A stretch of DNA of 52,601 nucleotides, taken from contig CALXKU010000018.1 of the NCBI GenBank assembly GCA_944389025.1, positions 1 through 52,601 of the forward strand. The letters are read 5' to 3'. This DNA is from an uncultured Spirochaetaceae bacterium. Lineage in GTDB: Bacteria; Spirochaetota; Spirochaetia; Sphaerochaetales; Sphaerochaetaceae. The position numbers and the translations under genes are program-made. The notes beneath the pieces were generated by a model. That model was not told the origin of the DNA. It saw nothing but the letters and a program-made list of their open reading frames with translations, and made no database searches. Shown here piece by piece: positions 35,364-43,857 of the stretch. Each line of letters opens with the position of its first letter. Position 1 is the first letter of the stretch.

Positions 35364-35671
35364 TGGCTAAAAAGAAAATCTTGGATATTCCTGAATGGAT
35401 GAGTGATGAAGCTAAAGCTCATTACGAGTGGCTTTTCCCGAAAATTACAAAAGAGAATGATGTTGAGGAGATTGATTACCCTCTTATCTGGGCTGCATGC
35501 GACTACTATGGCCGATTCCTAACATCCGAGAAAGTCGCAGATAAGAAGAACTATCTTTCAGCATATTCGAATCTGCTGGAGAAATTCAAAAGGAAGTTAG
35601 TTGTGATGGAATCTAAAGAGGAAGGTTCTGAGGAGGGGAGAGAAGATGTCATCTCAAAAGCCTTCGAATAG
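35363..35671 (+). CDS. Terminase small subunit (P27 family)
   Basis: This 102-aa protein sits between HNH and TerL. It has the P27-like order of a DIPEWMSDEAKAHYEWLFPK motif followed by a helical core (PLIWAACDYYGRFLTSEK) and an acidic C-terminus. It recognises phage DNA and hands it to TerL. It overlaps TerL by 26 bp. Confidence 0.8.
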   Translation: MAKKKILDIPEWMSDEAKAHYEWLFPKITKENDVEEIDYPLIWAACDYYGRFLTSEKVADKKNYLSAYSNLLEKFKRKLVVMESKEEGSEEGREDVISKAFE

Positions 35672-37364
35672 CAGTACTCTTCAGAACAAAATCCTGAAAT
35701 ACTACAGGGATGCATATGCCAGTTATCGGGACAGCGTATTATGGGGTACCCGTGTATGCTCCACGGCTGAGCGCCAGAAGGTGGAGCGGCAGGAGCGGGA
35801 TATAAAACAGGGAGTATCAGGGTATGAGTTCATATTGGAAGAAGGACTCAAACCTCTCCTTTGGATAACAATGAACCTATGCATCCCTCTTGGTAGGAAG
35901 AGGGGCCAGCCTATGAAGCTTGAGGCTTGGCAGGCATATGATACTATAGTGCTTTTCGGGTGGGTAAAGAAGGATGATCATGCGAGAAGGCGCTTTGTTG
36001 ACGCTTTCTGGGAGATTGCCAGGAAGAATGGAAAGAGCACATTTTCCGCAGCTCTTCTTGATTACCTCATCTTCGGGGAAACTCCTGGAGTGAGAGGCTA
36101 CATAGGAGCAACCACCTTGGAACAGGCCGAAGAGGTTTTCGTCAGGTGTGAGAAGGAGCTGAGCCTAGTAAACAAGGGTGTGAGCGTAGCTAATTCGAAA
36201 AATAACAAGGTGCTCAAATGGAAGGATGGTGTGATAACAGCCATTGCCGGAGAACCAAAGGATGGAAAGCTCGCATACGGCACTGTAATAGATGAGTACC
36301 ATCAGCACAGGGATAACGGGCTCATAAATTCAATCCGATTTGGAAACATCTCTGACCAGCAGTCACTTCTGATCAGGATTACGACAGCGGGTGTCTCCCT
36401 CGGAGGTGTCTGCCATGAGGAGTACAAGAAGTGCAAGAGGGTTCTTTCCGGAGAGCTCGACATACCCCGGTATTTTATATCGATCTATGAGGTGGATGAG
36501 TTCGACTCTCCGGATGATCCTTCCATCTGGCCTAAGGCGAATCCAAACTGGGGAGTCTCTATAGATCCGGATGATTTCAGGGCGAACTACGACAGTTGCA
36601 AGGCAAGTGCTACGGAGATGCTTGAGTTCAAGACCAAGAACCTGAACATGTGGTGCCACAGTCTCAGCCGATGGGCGAACATGCCCGTATGGATGGAGAA
36701 GTGTCAATGGACAGTGAATGAAGATGATCTATTTGGAAAACCCGCCTATGGCGGTCTGGATTTATCATCCATCTCTGATTTTACGGCTTTCACGCTTGAT
36801 TTCCCTCTTGAAGACGGAAGGCACGTACAGATCTCCCACTTCTGGATTCCTGATGCGATGGTGGAAACACTTCTCAGACAGTGCAGGATACCGCTGAGGG
36901 AATGGATTGAAAAGGGCTGGGTTACGGCCACTCCCGGAAACACCATCGATTACAACTACGTAATGGATTATCTCAATGACTGCTACGAGAAATATGAGCT
37001 CTGCTTCATAGCTGCAGATAAGTGGAAGATCAACGAGCTAGTGAACATCATGCCTCCCTGGTTCATCGATGTCGCATACGAGTTTAGCCAGGGGATGAAG
37101 ACGATGAGTCCAACTATCAGGGATTTTGAGAAAGCCTATTTGGAAGGCAAGATTTCGGCAAATGGAAACGAGGTCATCGACTGGATGATGAGCTGTGCGG
37201 AGACATATCAGGATTCAAGTGGCAATGTGAAAATCGTAAAACCCAAACAGAGGACGGAGTCGAGGATAGACGGGGTGATCACATCTATCATGGCGCTTTC
37301 AAACGCCAAGACAAACGACATCAGCTATCTTGGCGATGTCAGTCATATGATAACCGCATGGTAA
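35646..37364 (+). CDS. Terminase large subunit
   Basis: This 572-aa packaging motor has an ATPase domain with Walker A EIARKNGKSTFSAAL (about 124) and Walker B YGTVIDEYHQH (about 214). The C-terminal nuclease domain shows acidic strands GGLDLSSISDFTAF (about 370) and FIAADKWKIN (about 457). It belongs to the Terminase_1, HK97/P27-associated class. It cuts and pumps concatemeric DNA into the prohead through the portal encoded next. Confidence 0.95.
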   Translation: MSSQKPSNSSTLQNKILKYYRDAYASYRDSVLWGTRVCSTAERQKVERQERDIKQGVSGYEFILEEGLKPLLWITMNLCIPLGRKRGQPMKLEAWQAYDTIVLFGWVKKDDHARRRFVDAFWEIARKNGKSTFSAALLDYLIFGETPGVRGYIGATTLEQAEEVFVRCEKELSLVNKGVSVANSKNNKVLKWKDGVITAIAGEPKDGKLAYGTVIDEYHQHRDNGLINSIRFGNISDQQSLLIRITTAGVSLGGVCHEEYKKCKRVLSGELDIPRYFISIYEVDEFDSPDDPSIWPKANPNWGVSIDPDDFRANYDSCKASATEMLEFKTKNLNMWCHSLSRWANMPVWMEKCQWTVNEDDLFGKPAYGGLDLSSISDFTAFTLDFPLEDGRHVQISHFWIPDAMVETLLRQCRIPLREWIEKGWVTATPGNTIDYNYVMDYLNDCYEKYELCFIAADKWKINELVNIMPPWFIDVAYEFSQGMKTMSPTIRDFEKAYLEGKISANGNEVIDWMMSCAETYQDSSGNVKIVKPKQRTESRIDGVITSIMALSNAKTNDISYLGDVSHMITAW

Positions 37365-37373
37365 GGAGAGGAT

Positions 37374-39314
37374 ATGGGAATAATGAGTTTTTTTAAAAGG
37401 AAAGCAGAAAGTATTCAGAACATACTTGTATTAGGCTCAGGGAGAAACTTGATATTCTCCTCATCCGAGTTGTTCAATTCTGCGCTCTGGTCATGCGTGA
37501 TAAACCTTTCAAGGCTTTATGCGACCCTTCCATGGCATGCGTATTCCGAGGACAGGAAAGGGAACAAGCATAAGGAATCGGGGACGCTCCTTTCCGAACT
37601 TCTCAAAAAGCCAAACCCATTCATGACCGATTATGAGTTCCGCTTCGCTATGGGCTACAACTTCGAGATGCACGGTGAGGCTCCGGCAATCATACAGAGG
37701 TCGACAACGGGACGGCCGATAGCGCTCTATCCTGTTTCACCTCATTCACTGGTTGCAAGCTGGGAGGAGGGGAGGCTTTACTATACTCTCGCATTGGATG
37801 GTAAGAGATATCCGGCTTCAGATGTTCTTCTGATAAGGAACACACCTACAGGATACGGTGCGGGTAATGTGCTGGATCCGATATACTACGCAGCTTCGGA
37901 TCTGGAGCTGGAAGAGCACTGCAAACAGCTACAGAAAGAGTATTACAACGGCGCATCCGTTGTTGGAAACATAATATCTGTTCCGTCTAGGACTCCGGAT
38001 GATCAGAAGGACAAGATAAGGCAGCAGTTCAATTCTGCAAAAGGATTCAGGAACTACATTGTTGATGAGAACGTCAAAATCACTCCAATACAGATTCAGA
38101 ACGCAGACATATCTAAGCTTTCTGAAGCACAGAAATGGAATGCATCAGAGGTTGCAAGGCGCTTCAACATTCCGCCTTTTCTCATCGGAGATACCACTGG
38201 TACATATAACAACTCTGAACAGCAGGGGCTGCATATGGTCATCTACTGTCTTCAGCCGAGAGTGACTGCATGGGAGACAGCCCTCAATGCTTCACTCTGC
38301 AACAAAGACCAGTATGTGAAGTTCGCACTTGAAGGACTTATGAGGGGAGATCATGCGACAAGGTCAGCTTATTACCATAACGCAATCATGGACGGTTGGA
38401 TGGATATAAATGAGGTACGTGCAAAAGAAGAGCTTCCGGGAATAGGCCCTGATGGCGATGTCCATTTCTTCCCTATGAACTACGGTTCTCTTGCGGATGT
38501 CGCATCCGGGAAATTCGCCTCTTCCGGAGTCGGACTGGGCGGCATATGGAACGAGCCGGCAGGCAAGAATGAGGCGCAGAAGAAACGTACACTCCGGGAG
38601 GAGAAGAGGGCGCATGATCTGAGATATGTGGCCGAGGCTCAGGCTCCGGCAAAGAGCAACAGGGCTAAGATTGAAGCTCTGATAAGGAAGCAGCTAAAAA
38701 AATCCATAGAACAGCTGAGGGCTCTTATCGCTACAGGTTCTCCGACAAATCAGGTTCTTTCTGATTTCAAGAATTGGCTTGATACGTATGCTGCGGAACT
38801 TCAGCCACAGTACAAGGCCATATATCTCGATATCCTTCAGAAGATGGTTCCAATAGTGAAGGATGAGACGGGAAAGGATGATGAGATTCCTGATGATAAG
38901 CTTGAATCATACGCCTCATCCTATGCAGACGGAGTTGTTGGCCGGGTTTCAGGAACGGTTCAGAGCACAGCCAAGAATTCCATAGATACCGACAATTTCG
39001 ATGACGACATGGACAATCTTGAACAGGACTATCCGATAGATCAGAGCGAGGAGGAGGTCAACAGGAGCAGCAATGCTTTCGCTGTCTTCCTCTTCTCCCA
39101 GCTCCATCTGAGCGTGTTCCATGTCGTAGCGGCATCCAACAGCTGCGAGTTCTGCAGCGCTTTGGATGGTAAGACGGCTTCCGTTGAGGGCTATGTGCTT
39201 AAAAAGGGCTCCGATGTCGATACGGGCGATGGCGGGGTAAGACATATAAACAAGGACTACAGGCATCCACCGTTCCATTCGCACTGCAGATGTTCTGTGG
39301 CTCCGGGAGAGTAG
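37374..39314 (+). CDS. Portal protein fused to a MuF-like minor head domain
   Basis: This 646-aa protein is much longer than a usual HK97 portal (about 400-450 aa). Residues 1-410 follow the HK97 portal pattern (LYATLPWHAY, LLKKPNPFMT, PPFLIGDTTGTYNNSEQQGL). A helical linker follows, and the last 110 residues match the SPP1 gp7/Mu F end: SNSCEFCSALDGKTAS, then HPPFHSHCRCS. The fusion places the minor head protein, which may be packed inside or ejected with DNA, on the portal ring. AAGGAGAGG precedes the start. Confidence 0.9.
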   Translation: MGIMSFFKRKAESIQNILVLGSGRNLIFSSSELFNSALWSCVINLSRLYATLPWHAYSEDRKGNKHKESGTLLSELLKKPNPFMTDYEFRFAMGYNFEMHGEAPAIIQRSTTGRPIALYPVSPHSLVASWEEGRLYYTLALDGKRYPASDVLLIRNTPTGYGAGNVLDPIYYAASDLELEEHCKQLQKEYYNGASVVGNIISVPSRTPDDQKDKIRQQFNSAKGFRNYIVDENVKITPIQIQNADISKLSEAQKWNASEVARRFNIPPFLIGDTTGTYNNSEQQGLHMVIYCLQPRVTAWETALNASLCNKDQYVKFALEGLMRGDHATRSAYYHNAIMDGWMDINEVRAKEELPGIGPDGDVHFFPMNYGSLADVASGKFASSGVGLGGIWNEPAGKNEAQKKRTLREEKRAHDLRYVAEAQAPAKSNRAKIEALIRKQLKKSIEQLRALIATGSPTNQVLSDFKNWLDTYAAELQPQYKAIYLDILQKMVPIVKDETGKDDEIPDDKLESYASSYADGVVGRVSGTVQSTAKNSIDTDNFDDDMDNLEQDYPIDQSEEEVNRSSNAFAVFLFSQLHLSVFHVVAASNSCEFCSALDGKTASVEGYVLKKGSDVDTGDGGVRHINKDYRHPPFHSHCRCSVAPGE

Positions 39315-39323
39315 GAGGATTAG

Positions 39324-39929
39324 ATGAAAGGAAAACTATTGATTGAATCGGGTGGAGTGCTGCATAAGCCGGCTCTTAAGGAAAGCGAGACGAAAGGGAA
39401 ATGGACTGCGAGCATATGGAAGTTGGACCAGAAGAATCTCAACGGCAGGATCTACAGTACCGAACTTGCCAAGAGGATATGTGCAGAGAACAAGGTCACG
39501 GTCGCCTATGACGGCCATGAGGTCAACTGGGCTACGGGAGAGGAGTATGGGATATCCAAGGCGGTCTGCTCGAATCCCCGCATCGAAGGTGAAGAGCTCA
39601 GGGTTGATATTAAGTTCGTGGATAAGGATTATGAGGCGCTTCTGACATCCCTTGCAGAGGAAGGGGTTGCCATCGGGGTATCTTCGGTCGGATATGGTGA
39701 AACAGATGATTACGGCCGCATAAAAGAGGACACCTATGAACTTGTGCGATATTTAGACTTTGTCACTATGCCGGCAGGAGAGGTGTACGCGAAAATGGGA
39801 GAAAAGGCGGGAGAAAGGCATCCTGGACAATCGGAGGAATCGATGGATGAATCCGGTGCCGATGAGGCGTTGGCTGAAAGGCGGTTTAAAGTTGCCCAGG
39901 CTTTCGCGGATTTACTGATAAGGAGATGA
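39324..39929 (+). CDS. Prohead maturation protease
   Basis: This 201-aa protein lies between portal and capsid, the usual place for the protease. Its pattern (NGRIYSTELAKRI, YDGHEVNW with the likely catalytic histidine, and GVAIGVSSVGYGE with the likely nucleophilic serine) resembles T4 gp21-type herpesvirus-fold proteases more than HK97 gp4. It should cut the capsid N-terminal delta domain during maturation. Ribosome binding site AGGAGG is upstream. Confidence 0.82.
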   Translation: MKGKLLIESGGVLHKPALKESETKGKWTASIWKLDQKNLNGRIYSTELAKRICAENKVTVAYDGHEVNWATGEEYGISKAVCSNPRIEGEELRVDIKFVDKDYEALLTSLAEEGVAIGVSSVGYGETDDYGRIKEDTYELVRYLDFVTMPAGEVYAKMGEKAGERHPGQSEESMDESGADEALAERRFKVAQAFADLLIRR

Positions 39930-39932
39930 ATC

Positions 39933-41054
39933 ATGGATAAGAAGACACTTATGGCGATGCTCGCAAAAGTAAAAGCGAAGATTAAGGAGAAGTTCGAGGC
40001 TATGCTTGAGTCCTCGAAGGATGAGGATATCAAGGCGTATGAGAACCTTCTGAAGCAGGCCAAGGACCTTGAGGAGCAGATTGCGCTTGTCGAGAAGGAG
40101 GAGCTTGATGAGGGCGGTACGATTCCAGAAGGTCTTGAAAAAGAGGATAAGAAGCCTAAGGAGCTCTCCGAAAGGGAGAAGTTCGGCCAGAAGATCGTCG
40201 AGGCCGTCTCCAAAGGAACAAGCTTCACAGGCCTCCTTCCAAGGGAATGCACAAGAAACATCCAGATGAAGAAGGAGCAGATTGCAAGGGTTCGTGGCCT
40301 ATGCACAGTGCATCCCGCATCCGGAGAATATACGATTTGGGTTGAAGGCGATGATGTCGTAGTTGACTACATCAATGAAAACGGAGCTTTCGGAGAGACG
40401 ACCCCAAGTATCAACGGTGTAGGGCTTGCGGCTCTAAAGCTTGGCGCACTTACAAAGATCTCCGAGGAGTACATTGCGGATCTCGGTGTTGATGTCATGG
40501 GTTACATCGAAGAGAAGTTTGCGAAGGCTTTCGCCAAGAAGGAGGACAAGGAGATCATCTTCGGTTCCGGAACTTCTTCCTCAAAGACCAAGCTCAGGGG
40601 GGTTGCTGTGAATGCGGCTGCAGCCAATATCGTTACGGCGGCATCTGAGACGACAGTTACATGGGTCGAAGTCAAGCAGACAATCCAGAGGCTCAAGGCA
40701 TATCGTGGAAACGCAACAATAGTATGTTCCCAGGAGTTCCTGGACATCGTGCATGAGTTCAAAGATGGAAACACCTACATGTTCCCTCAGGCTAATGAAA
40801 TCAAGCAGATAATGGGTATTCCTGTAGTTGTATCAGGAGAATTCCCGACTCTCGGATCAGAGGCGGTTGCAATGGTTGTCGGTGATTTCAGCTACTACCA
40901 CATCTGCGACAGGCAGAGTGTCGAAGTCAAGCTTCTTCCGGAGCTTTACGCCGCCAACGGTCAGGTGGGCGTGAGAGGTCAGGAGAGGATTGACGGAGAT
41001 CTGACCGTGAAGGAAGCTTTTGCAGTCCTCAAGATGAAGGAGGCTGCGGCTTGA
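39933..41054 (+). CDS. Major capsid protein (HK97 fold)
   Basis: This 373-aa protein begins with a charged coiled-coil scaffold-like delta domain (1-95, rich in K and E). From about 110 it follows the HK97 capsid pattern (REKFGQKIVEAVSKGTSF, then VWVEGDDVVVDYINENG, LGALTKISEEYIADLG, IMGIPVVVSGEFP). The N-terminal part is probably removed by the protease encoded just upstream. TAAGGAG precedes the ATG. Confidence 0.92.
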   Translation: MDKKTLMAMLAKVKAKIKEKFEAMLESSKDEDIKAYENLLKQAKDLEEQIALVEKEELDEGGTIPEGLEKEDKKPKELSEREKFGQKIVEAVSKGTSFTGLLPRECTRNIQMKKEQIARVRGLCTVHPASGEYTIWVEGDDVVVDYINENGAFGETTPSINGVGLAALKLGALTKISEEYIADLGVDVMGYIEEKFAKAFAKKEDKEIIFGSGTSSSKTKLRGVAVNAAAANIVTAASETTVTWVEVKQTIQRLKAYRGNATIVCSQEFLDIVHEFKDGNTYMFPQANEIKQIMGIPVVVSGEFPTLGSEAVAMVVGDFSYYHICDRQSVEVKLLPELYAANGQVGVRGQERIDGDLTVKEAFAVLKMKEAAA

Positions 41055-41064
41055 GGAGTAGTTG

Positions 41065-41586
41065 ATGCTTGTAACGCTTGATGATTTGAGGACAAGATAT
41101 GGCTTTTCGTTTCCGGAGAGCCAGAATGCGGCTTATACGGATCTGCTTTCAACAGCTGAAGAGGCCTGCCTTTCCTATGCTTCAATAGAGCTGGGTTCTG
41201 TCGAGGAGCATTTCAAAGGCGGAGGCAGCATCTATGTCTTGACTCATTCCCCAGTGCTTTCCGTTGAGAGCGTGAAAATCGGGGAAAGGGATGTCGTCTT
41301 CAGATATGAAAAGCGCTCCGAGACTGTCGTATTGGGTTCTGCAGCATCTGAAGGGGTGGAAGTGGTTGTCAAATATACATGCGGGTGGGAAGAGGGGAAA
41401 GTTCCTTCTTCCCTTCGTACTGCCATAGCATTTACGGTGCAGCATCTTTCCAAGCTCAATTCGGCTAAGCTTTTAGGCATAACATCAAGAAGTACGGAGG
41501 GAGGGACGGAGAGCATCGAGCAGTCCGTTCCTCCTCTTGCCGTACAGAAGCTTTTAGAGCCGTTCAGGAGGAACAAGGTATTATGA
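41065..41586 (+). CDS. Head-tail connector protein (gp6-like)
   Basis: This 173-aa protein starts MLVTLDDLRTRYGF and has the helical pattern (LLSTAEEACLSYASIEL) plus a beta segment (VLSVESVKIGERDV) of HK97 gp6-like adaptors that dock on the portal. I chose the ATG at 41065, after GAGGAG. It overlaps the next gene by 4 bp. Confidence 0.75.
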   Translation: MLVTLDDLRTRYGFSFPESQNAAYTDLLSTAEEACLSYASIELGSVEEHFKGGGSIYVLTHSPVLSVESVKIGERDVVFRYEKRSETVVLGSAASEGVEVVVKYTCGWEEGKVPSSLRTAIAFTVQHLSKLNSAKLLGITSRSTEGGTESIEQSVPPLAVQKLLEPFRRNKVL

Positions 41587-42038
41587 CACCGATGTTCGCA
41601 ATTACTGATAACATGCGCATAGCCGAAGTCATGGAGAAACTTAAGGATGTAAGTGACAGGAGGCTTGTAGCCTGGGTGAATTATGAGCTCGGAGATCAGA
41701 CTGATAAGCTTGCCGAACATATCAAGGTCAACTATGTTTCCGGACAGCGTATCAATGTCATAACAGGCGAGACAAAGAACTCTATAGCCGCTTGGTCGCA
41801 AAGGAAATCCAGGAGGAAGAATCCTGATGCACCTACTTACCTTGTACGCCCCGGAGTTATAGGGTTAGATGGAAAGAAACCCATAGATGGCATGCTCAAC
41901 TATATCGGACGCTGGTCAGGTACTAAACATGAGTTCATGACTCCTGCCTATAAGACGTTCGGAGGCGAGGCATATATCGCACGTATGGTGGAGGCAAACA
42001 TCATCAAGCAGTGTGACAAGCTGGAGAAGGAATTATGA
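41583..42038 (+). CDS. Tail completion / HK97 gp10-like protein
   Basis: This 151-aa protein in the connector cluster has TGETKNSIAAWSQRK and an HEFMTPAYKTFGGEAYIAR end, the pattern of gp10-like proteins (a stretch of membrane-like beta, then a helix after F/MxPA). Such proteins complete the head-tail joint. It overlaps both neighbours by 4 bp. Confidence 0.65.
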   Translation: MTPMFAITDNMRIAEVMEKLKDVSDRRLVAWVNYELGDQTDKLAEHIKVNYVSGQRINVITGETKNSIAAWSQRKSRRKNPDAPTYLVRPGVIGLDGKKPIDGMLNYIGRWSGTKHEFMTPAYKTFGGEAYIARMVEANIIKQCDKLEKEL

Positions 42039-42574
42039 GAAACAGCACGGAAAGATTCGTAAAAGCCGTTCAGGATTATCTGAAGACGGCGTTCTCTGAA
42101 AGGGTTGCTGATATCAATGAGAAGGATAAGGACATCCATCTGCAGGATATTGCGCTCTGGCAGTCAGGATTCAACGGAGTGACGGCGGGACTTACCGCAT
42201 ACCCCGGATGTCTCATCCTTGTAAACAGCAGGACTCTGGTTGATGCGTATACCACATCATATTCACTGATCATAGGCATCGGGGTAACCGCTGATGATCC
42301 TGATTATCTTGAGCGTCTTGGACGGTACTGGGAGGATATCCTTGAGGATTCGATACGATCGGACTGGCATCTTGGCGGTGCTGTTCTTGATACGGACATC
42401 GGAGTCAAGTTCGAATCGGATTGTACATCAAATGTCTATATTATTCAGGCACAGCTGACATGCCAGGTGGACCTTCAGGGGTTCGTATATCTTGATGAAC
42501 AAGACGAACCGGAGATGGCGCCTGAAGAAGGAGAAGAGGATGAAGGCGAAGGAGAAATGGTTCAGGTGTCCTAA
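42035..42574 (+). CDS. Putative tail terminator protein
   Basis: This 179-aa protein has a helical start, a beta-rich core (GCLILVNSRTLVDAYTTSYS) and a highly acidic C-terminus (EMAPEEGEEDEGEGEM). Its position just before the tail tube gene suggests the tail terminator that caps the tube (inference from order). The acidic tail overlaps the next small gene in another frame. Confidence 0.55.
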   Translation: MRNSTERFVKAVQDYLKTAFSERVADINEKDKDIHLQDIALWQSGFNGVTAGLTAYPGCLILVNSRTLVDAYTTSYSLIIGIGVTADDPDYLERLGRYWEDILEDSIRSDWHLGGAVLDTDIGVKFESDCTSNVYIIQAQLTCQVDLQGFVYLDEQDEPEMAPEEGEEDEGEGEMVQVS

Positions 42575-42695
42575 ATGCGGCAGTGTTAGCGGCCCATATG
42601 GGAAGGATAAGGAGATAGCATTCTGCGCGCACTGCGGAATGATTATGAAGCAGGTTTCGAAGGAATCTGCGAAGAAGAAAGTCTTGATAGACTAG
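42540..42695 (+). CDS. Small zinc-ribbon protein (Com-like)
   Basis: This 51-aa protein has two CxxC knuckles (RCPKCGS and FCAHCGM) in a lysine-rich context, like the Mu Com translational activator and other phage zinc ribbons. GAAGAAGGAGAAG lies before the ATG at 42540, inside the end of the previous gene. The role is inferred as nucleic-acid binding. Confidence 0.6.
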   Translation: MKAKEKWFRCPKCGSVSGPYGKDKEIAFCAHCGMIMKQVSKESAKKKVLID

Positions 42696-42707
42696 GAGGA
42701 GAACAAG

Positions 42708-43103
42708 ATGGGTGTAATGGCAGGAAAAGATGGTGAAATCAAAGTTGGGACAAACAAAATTGGATACATTGATAATTTTTCAATCAATGTGAATCTTGGA
42801 TCTGCGGAAACGAGTCAGATAGGTAAGCAGTGGAAGGAGTATATCCCTACAGCTTCGGACTGGTCTGGTTCCGCCTCGGGAACTCTTGACTATGCCGATG
42901 CGGCACAGAAGGAAATCGTGGATGAGCTTTTGAACTGCACGGATCAGCTTTTCACGGGTGAGTTCAAGGTAGGACCGACATTGACTCTGACTGGTTCCAT
43001 GATAATCACATCCGCATCCATCACCGGCTCTCATGGTGATAAGGTGGCTGTGAGTTTCAATTTCCAGGGAAGCGATGCGCTTAGTGTCAAGGAGGCTGCA
43101 TGA
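42708..43103 (+). CDS. Major tail tube protein
   Basis: This 131-aa beta-rich protein (KVGTNKIGYIDNFSINVNLG, SGSASGTLDYADAAQKEIVD, TLTLTGSMIITSASITGSHG) matches phage tail-tube proteins of the TP901-1/Phi13 type in size and position. Tube subunits stack as hexamers around the tape measure. A strong site (TAGGAGGAG) precedes it, consistent with high expression. Its stop overlaps the chaperone start. Confidence 0.82.
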   Translation: MGVMAGKDGEIKVGTNKIGYIDNFSINVNLGSAETSQIGKQWKEYIPTASDWSGSASGTLDYADAAQKEIVDELLNCTDQLFTGEFKVGPTLTLTGSMIITSASITGSHGDKVAVSFNFQGSDALSVKEAA

Positions 43104-43405
43104 TGGTTACTCTTGAAAGGGAGAGGACGGTTTCCATTCCGTTTCATGATGTCAATGTCAATGTGACATTCAAAGTGCCTACGGCGGAAGAAGCCCAGAT
43201 GAAGATAAGAGGAGTGAAGGAGCTCACGGATACTGGGATTTTCAAGGAGTTCGTATCAAAGGTTGAATCGTCCGAAATAGCAGGATGGGAGAACGGGGTA
43301 AATGCGGATAACGTTCTGCACAGCCCCGGAACTTTCAACTTTGTTTCCAAGGTCGCTATGGAAATCGTCAATGCGGCTTTCCTTATGGATAGCGAAAAAA
43401 ACTGA
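43100..43405 (+). CDS. Tail assembly chaperone, short (gpG-like) form
   Basis: This 101-aa protein lies between tail tube and tape measure, the position of lambda gpG. It has a beta start (SIPFHDVNVNVTFKVPTAEE) and a helical C-terminus ending FLMDSEKN. The stop follows immediately after the slippery heptamer A AAA AAC, so a fraction of ribosomes should continue into the -1 frame. The start is ATGATG (43100 or 43103), overlapping the previous stop. Confidence 0.8.
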   Translation: MMVTLERERTVSIPFHDVNVNVTFKVPTAEEAQMKIRGVKELTDTGIFKEFVSKVESSEIAGWENGVNADNVLHSPGTFNFVSKVAMEIVNAAFLMDSEKN

Positions 43406-43689
43406 TAAAAGCCGTGTATTCCCTGCTCTCTGAGGGGTACACGGCCTCTTATTCACCCAGCGGGGAAAAAGACAGGGAAGTAAGGCTCAAGACTGATGAA
43501 TGGGTGAAGGCATATGAAATACCTGAGATGCTTAAGGATTCGGAGACTATGGAAGCCATACGGTTCTATCTCAGGTGGAAGAGGATGGGCATGCCCTACG
43601 GTCCATGGGGCATGAACCCAAATAAGCTTGTTGAGGTGGTAGAGCTTCTGGACCCTCTGGACGGGTTCTATCATCCGAGGATGATTTGA
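43100..43689 (+). CDS. Tail assembly chaperone, long (gpGT-like) form by -1 frameshift
   Basis: Shifting -1 at 43,396-43,402 joins the short chaperone to a 95-aa extension (LIKAVYSLLSEGYTAS to GFYHPRMI), giving about 196 aa. The extension has no ribosome binding site of its own; its only candidate start is a GTG at 43414 inside the overlap. In lambda-type tails the G/GT ratio is critical for tail length and assembly. Coordinates cover both frames; the join is at 43,402. Confidence 0.78.
43396..43402 (+). promoter_or_regulatory. Slippery heptamer A AAA AAC for -1 frameshift
   Basis: The heptamer is in the correct zero-frame phase (gaA AAA AAC TGA), directly before the zero-frame stop. Confidence 0.8.
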
Positions 43690-43720
43690 CAGGATGATGG
43701 ATTGATTTTAAAATACAAGT

Positions 43721-43825
43721 ATGAGTTTCGAATATTTTGGTAAAGGAGCAATTGCCGCATTAATATTTATTATTTGTGCAATTCTTTTTTGGCCGATTGT
43801 TTTTTTACTTATGCTTATTTTCTGA
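43721..43825 (+). CDS. Possible 34-aa membrane peptide
   Basis: In the AT-rich 168-bp gap between chaperone and tape measure, an ATG at 43721 opens a 34-aa frame consisting mostly of one hydrophobic helix (AALIFIICAILFWPIVFLLM). It has no good ribosome binding site. The composition differs from the surrounding phage genes. It is reported because a clean membrane segment in so short a frame is uncommon, but translation is unproven. Confidence 0.35.
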   Translation: MSFEYFGKGAIAALIFIICAILFWPIVFLLMLIF

Positions 43826-43857
43826 GAACAATCTTCTTCCTGCTTTGAAGATTCATT

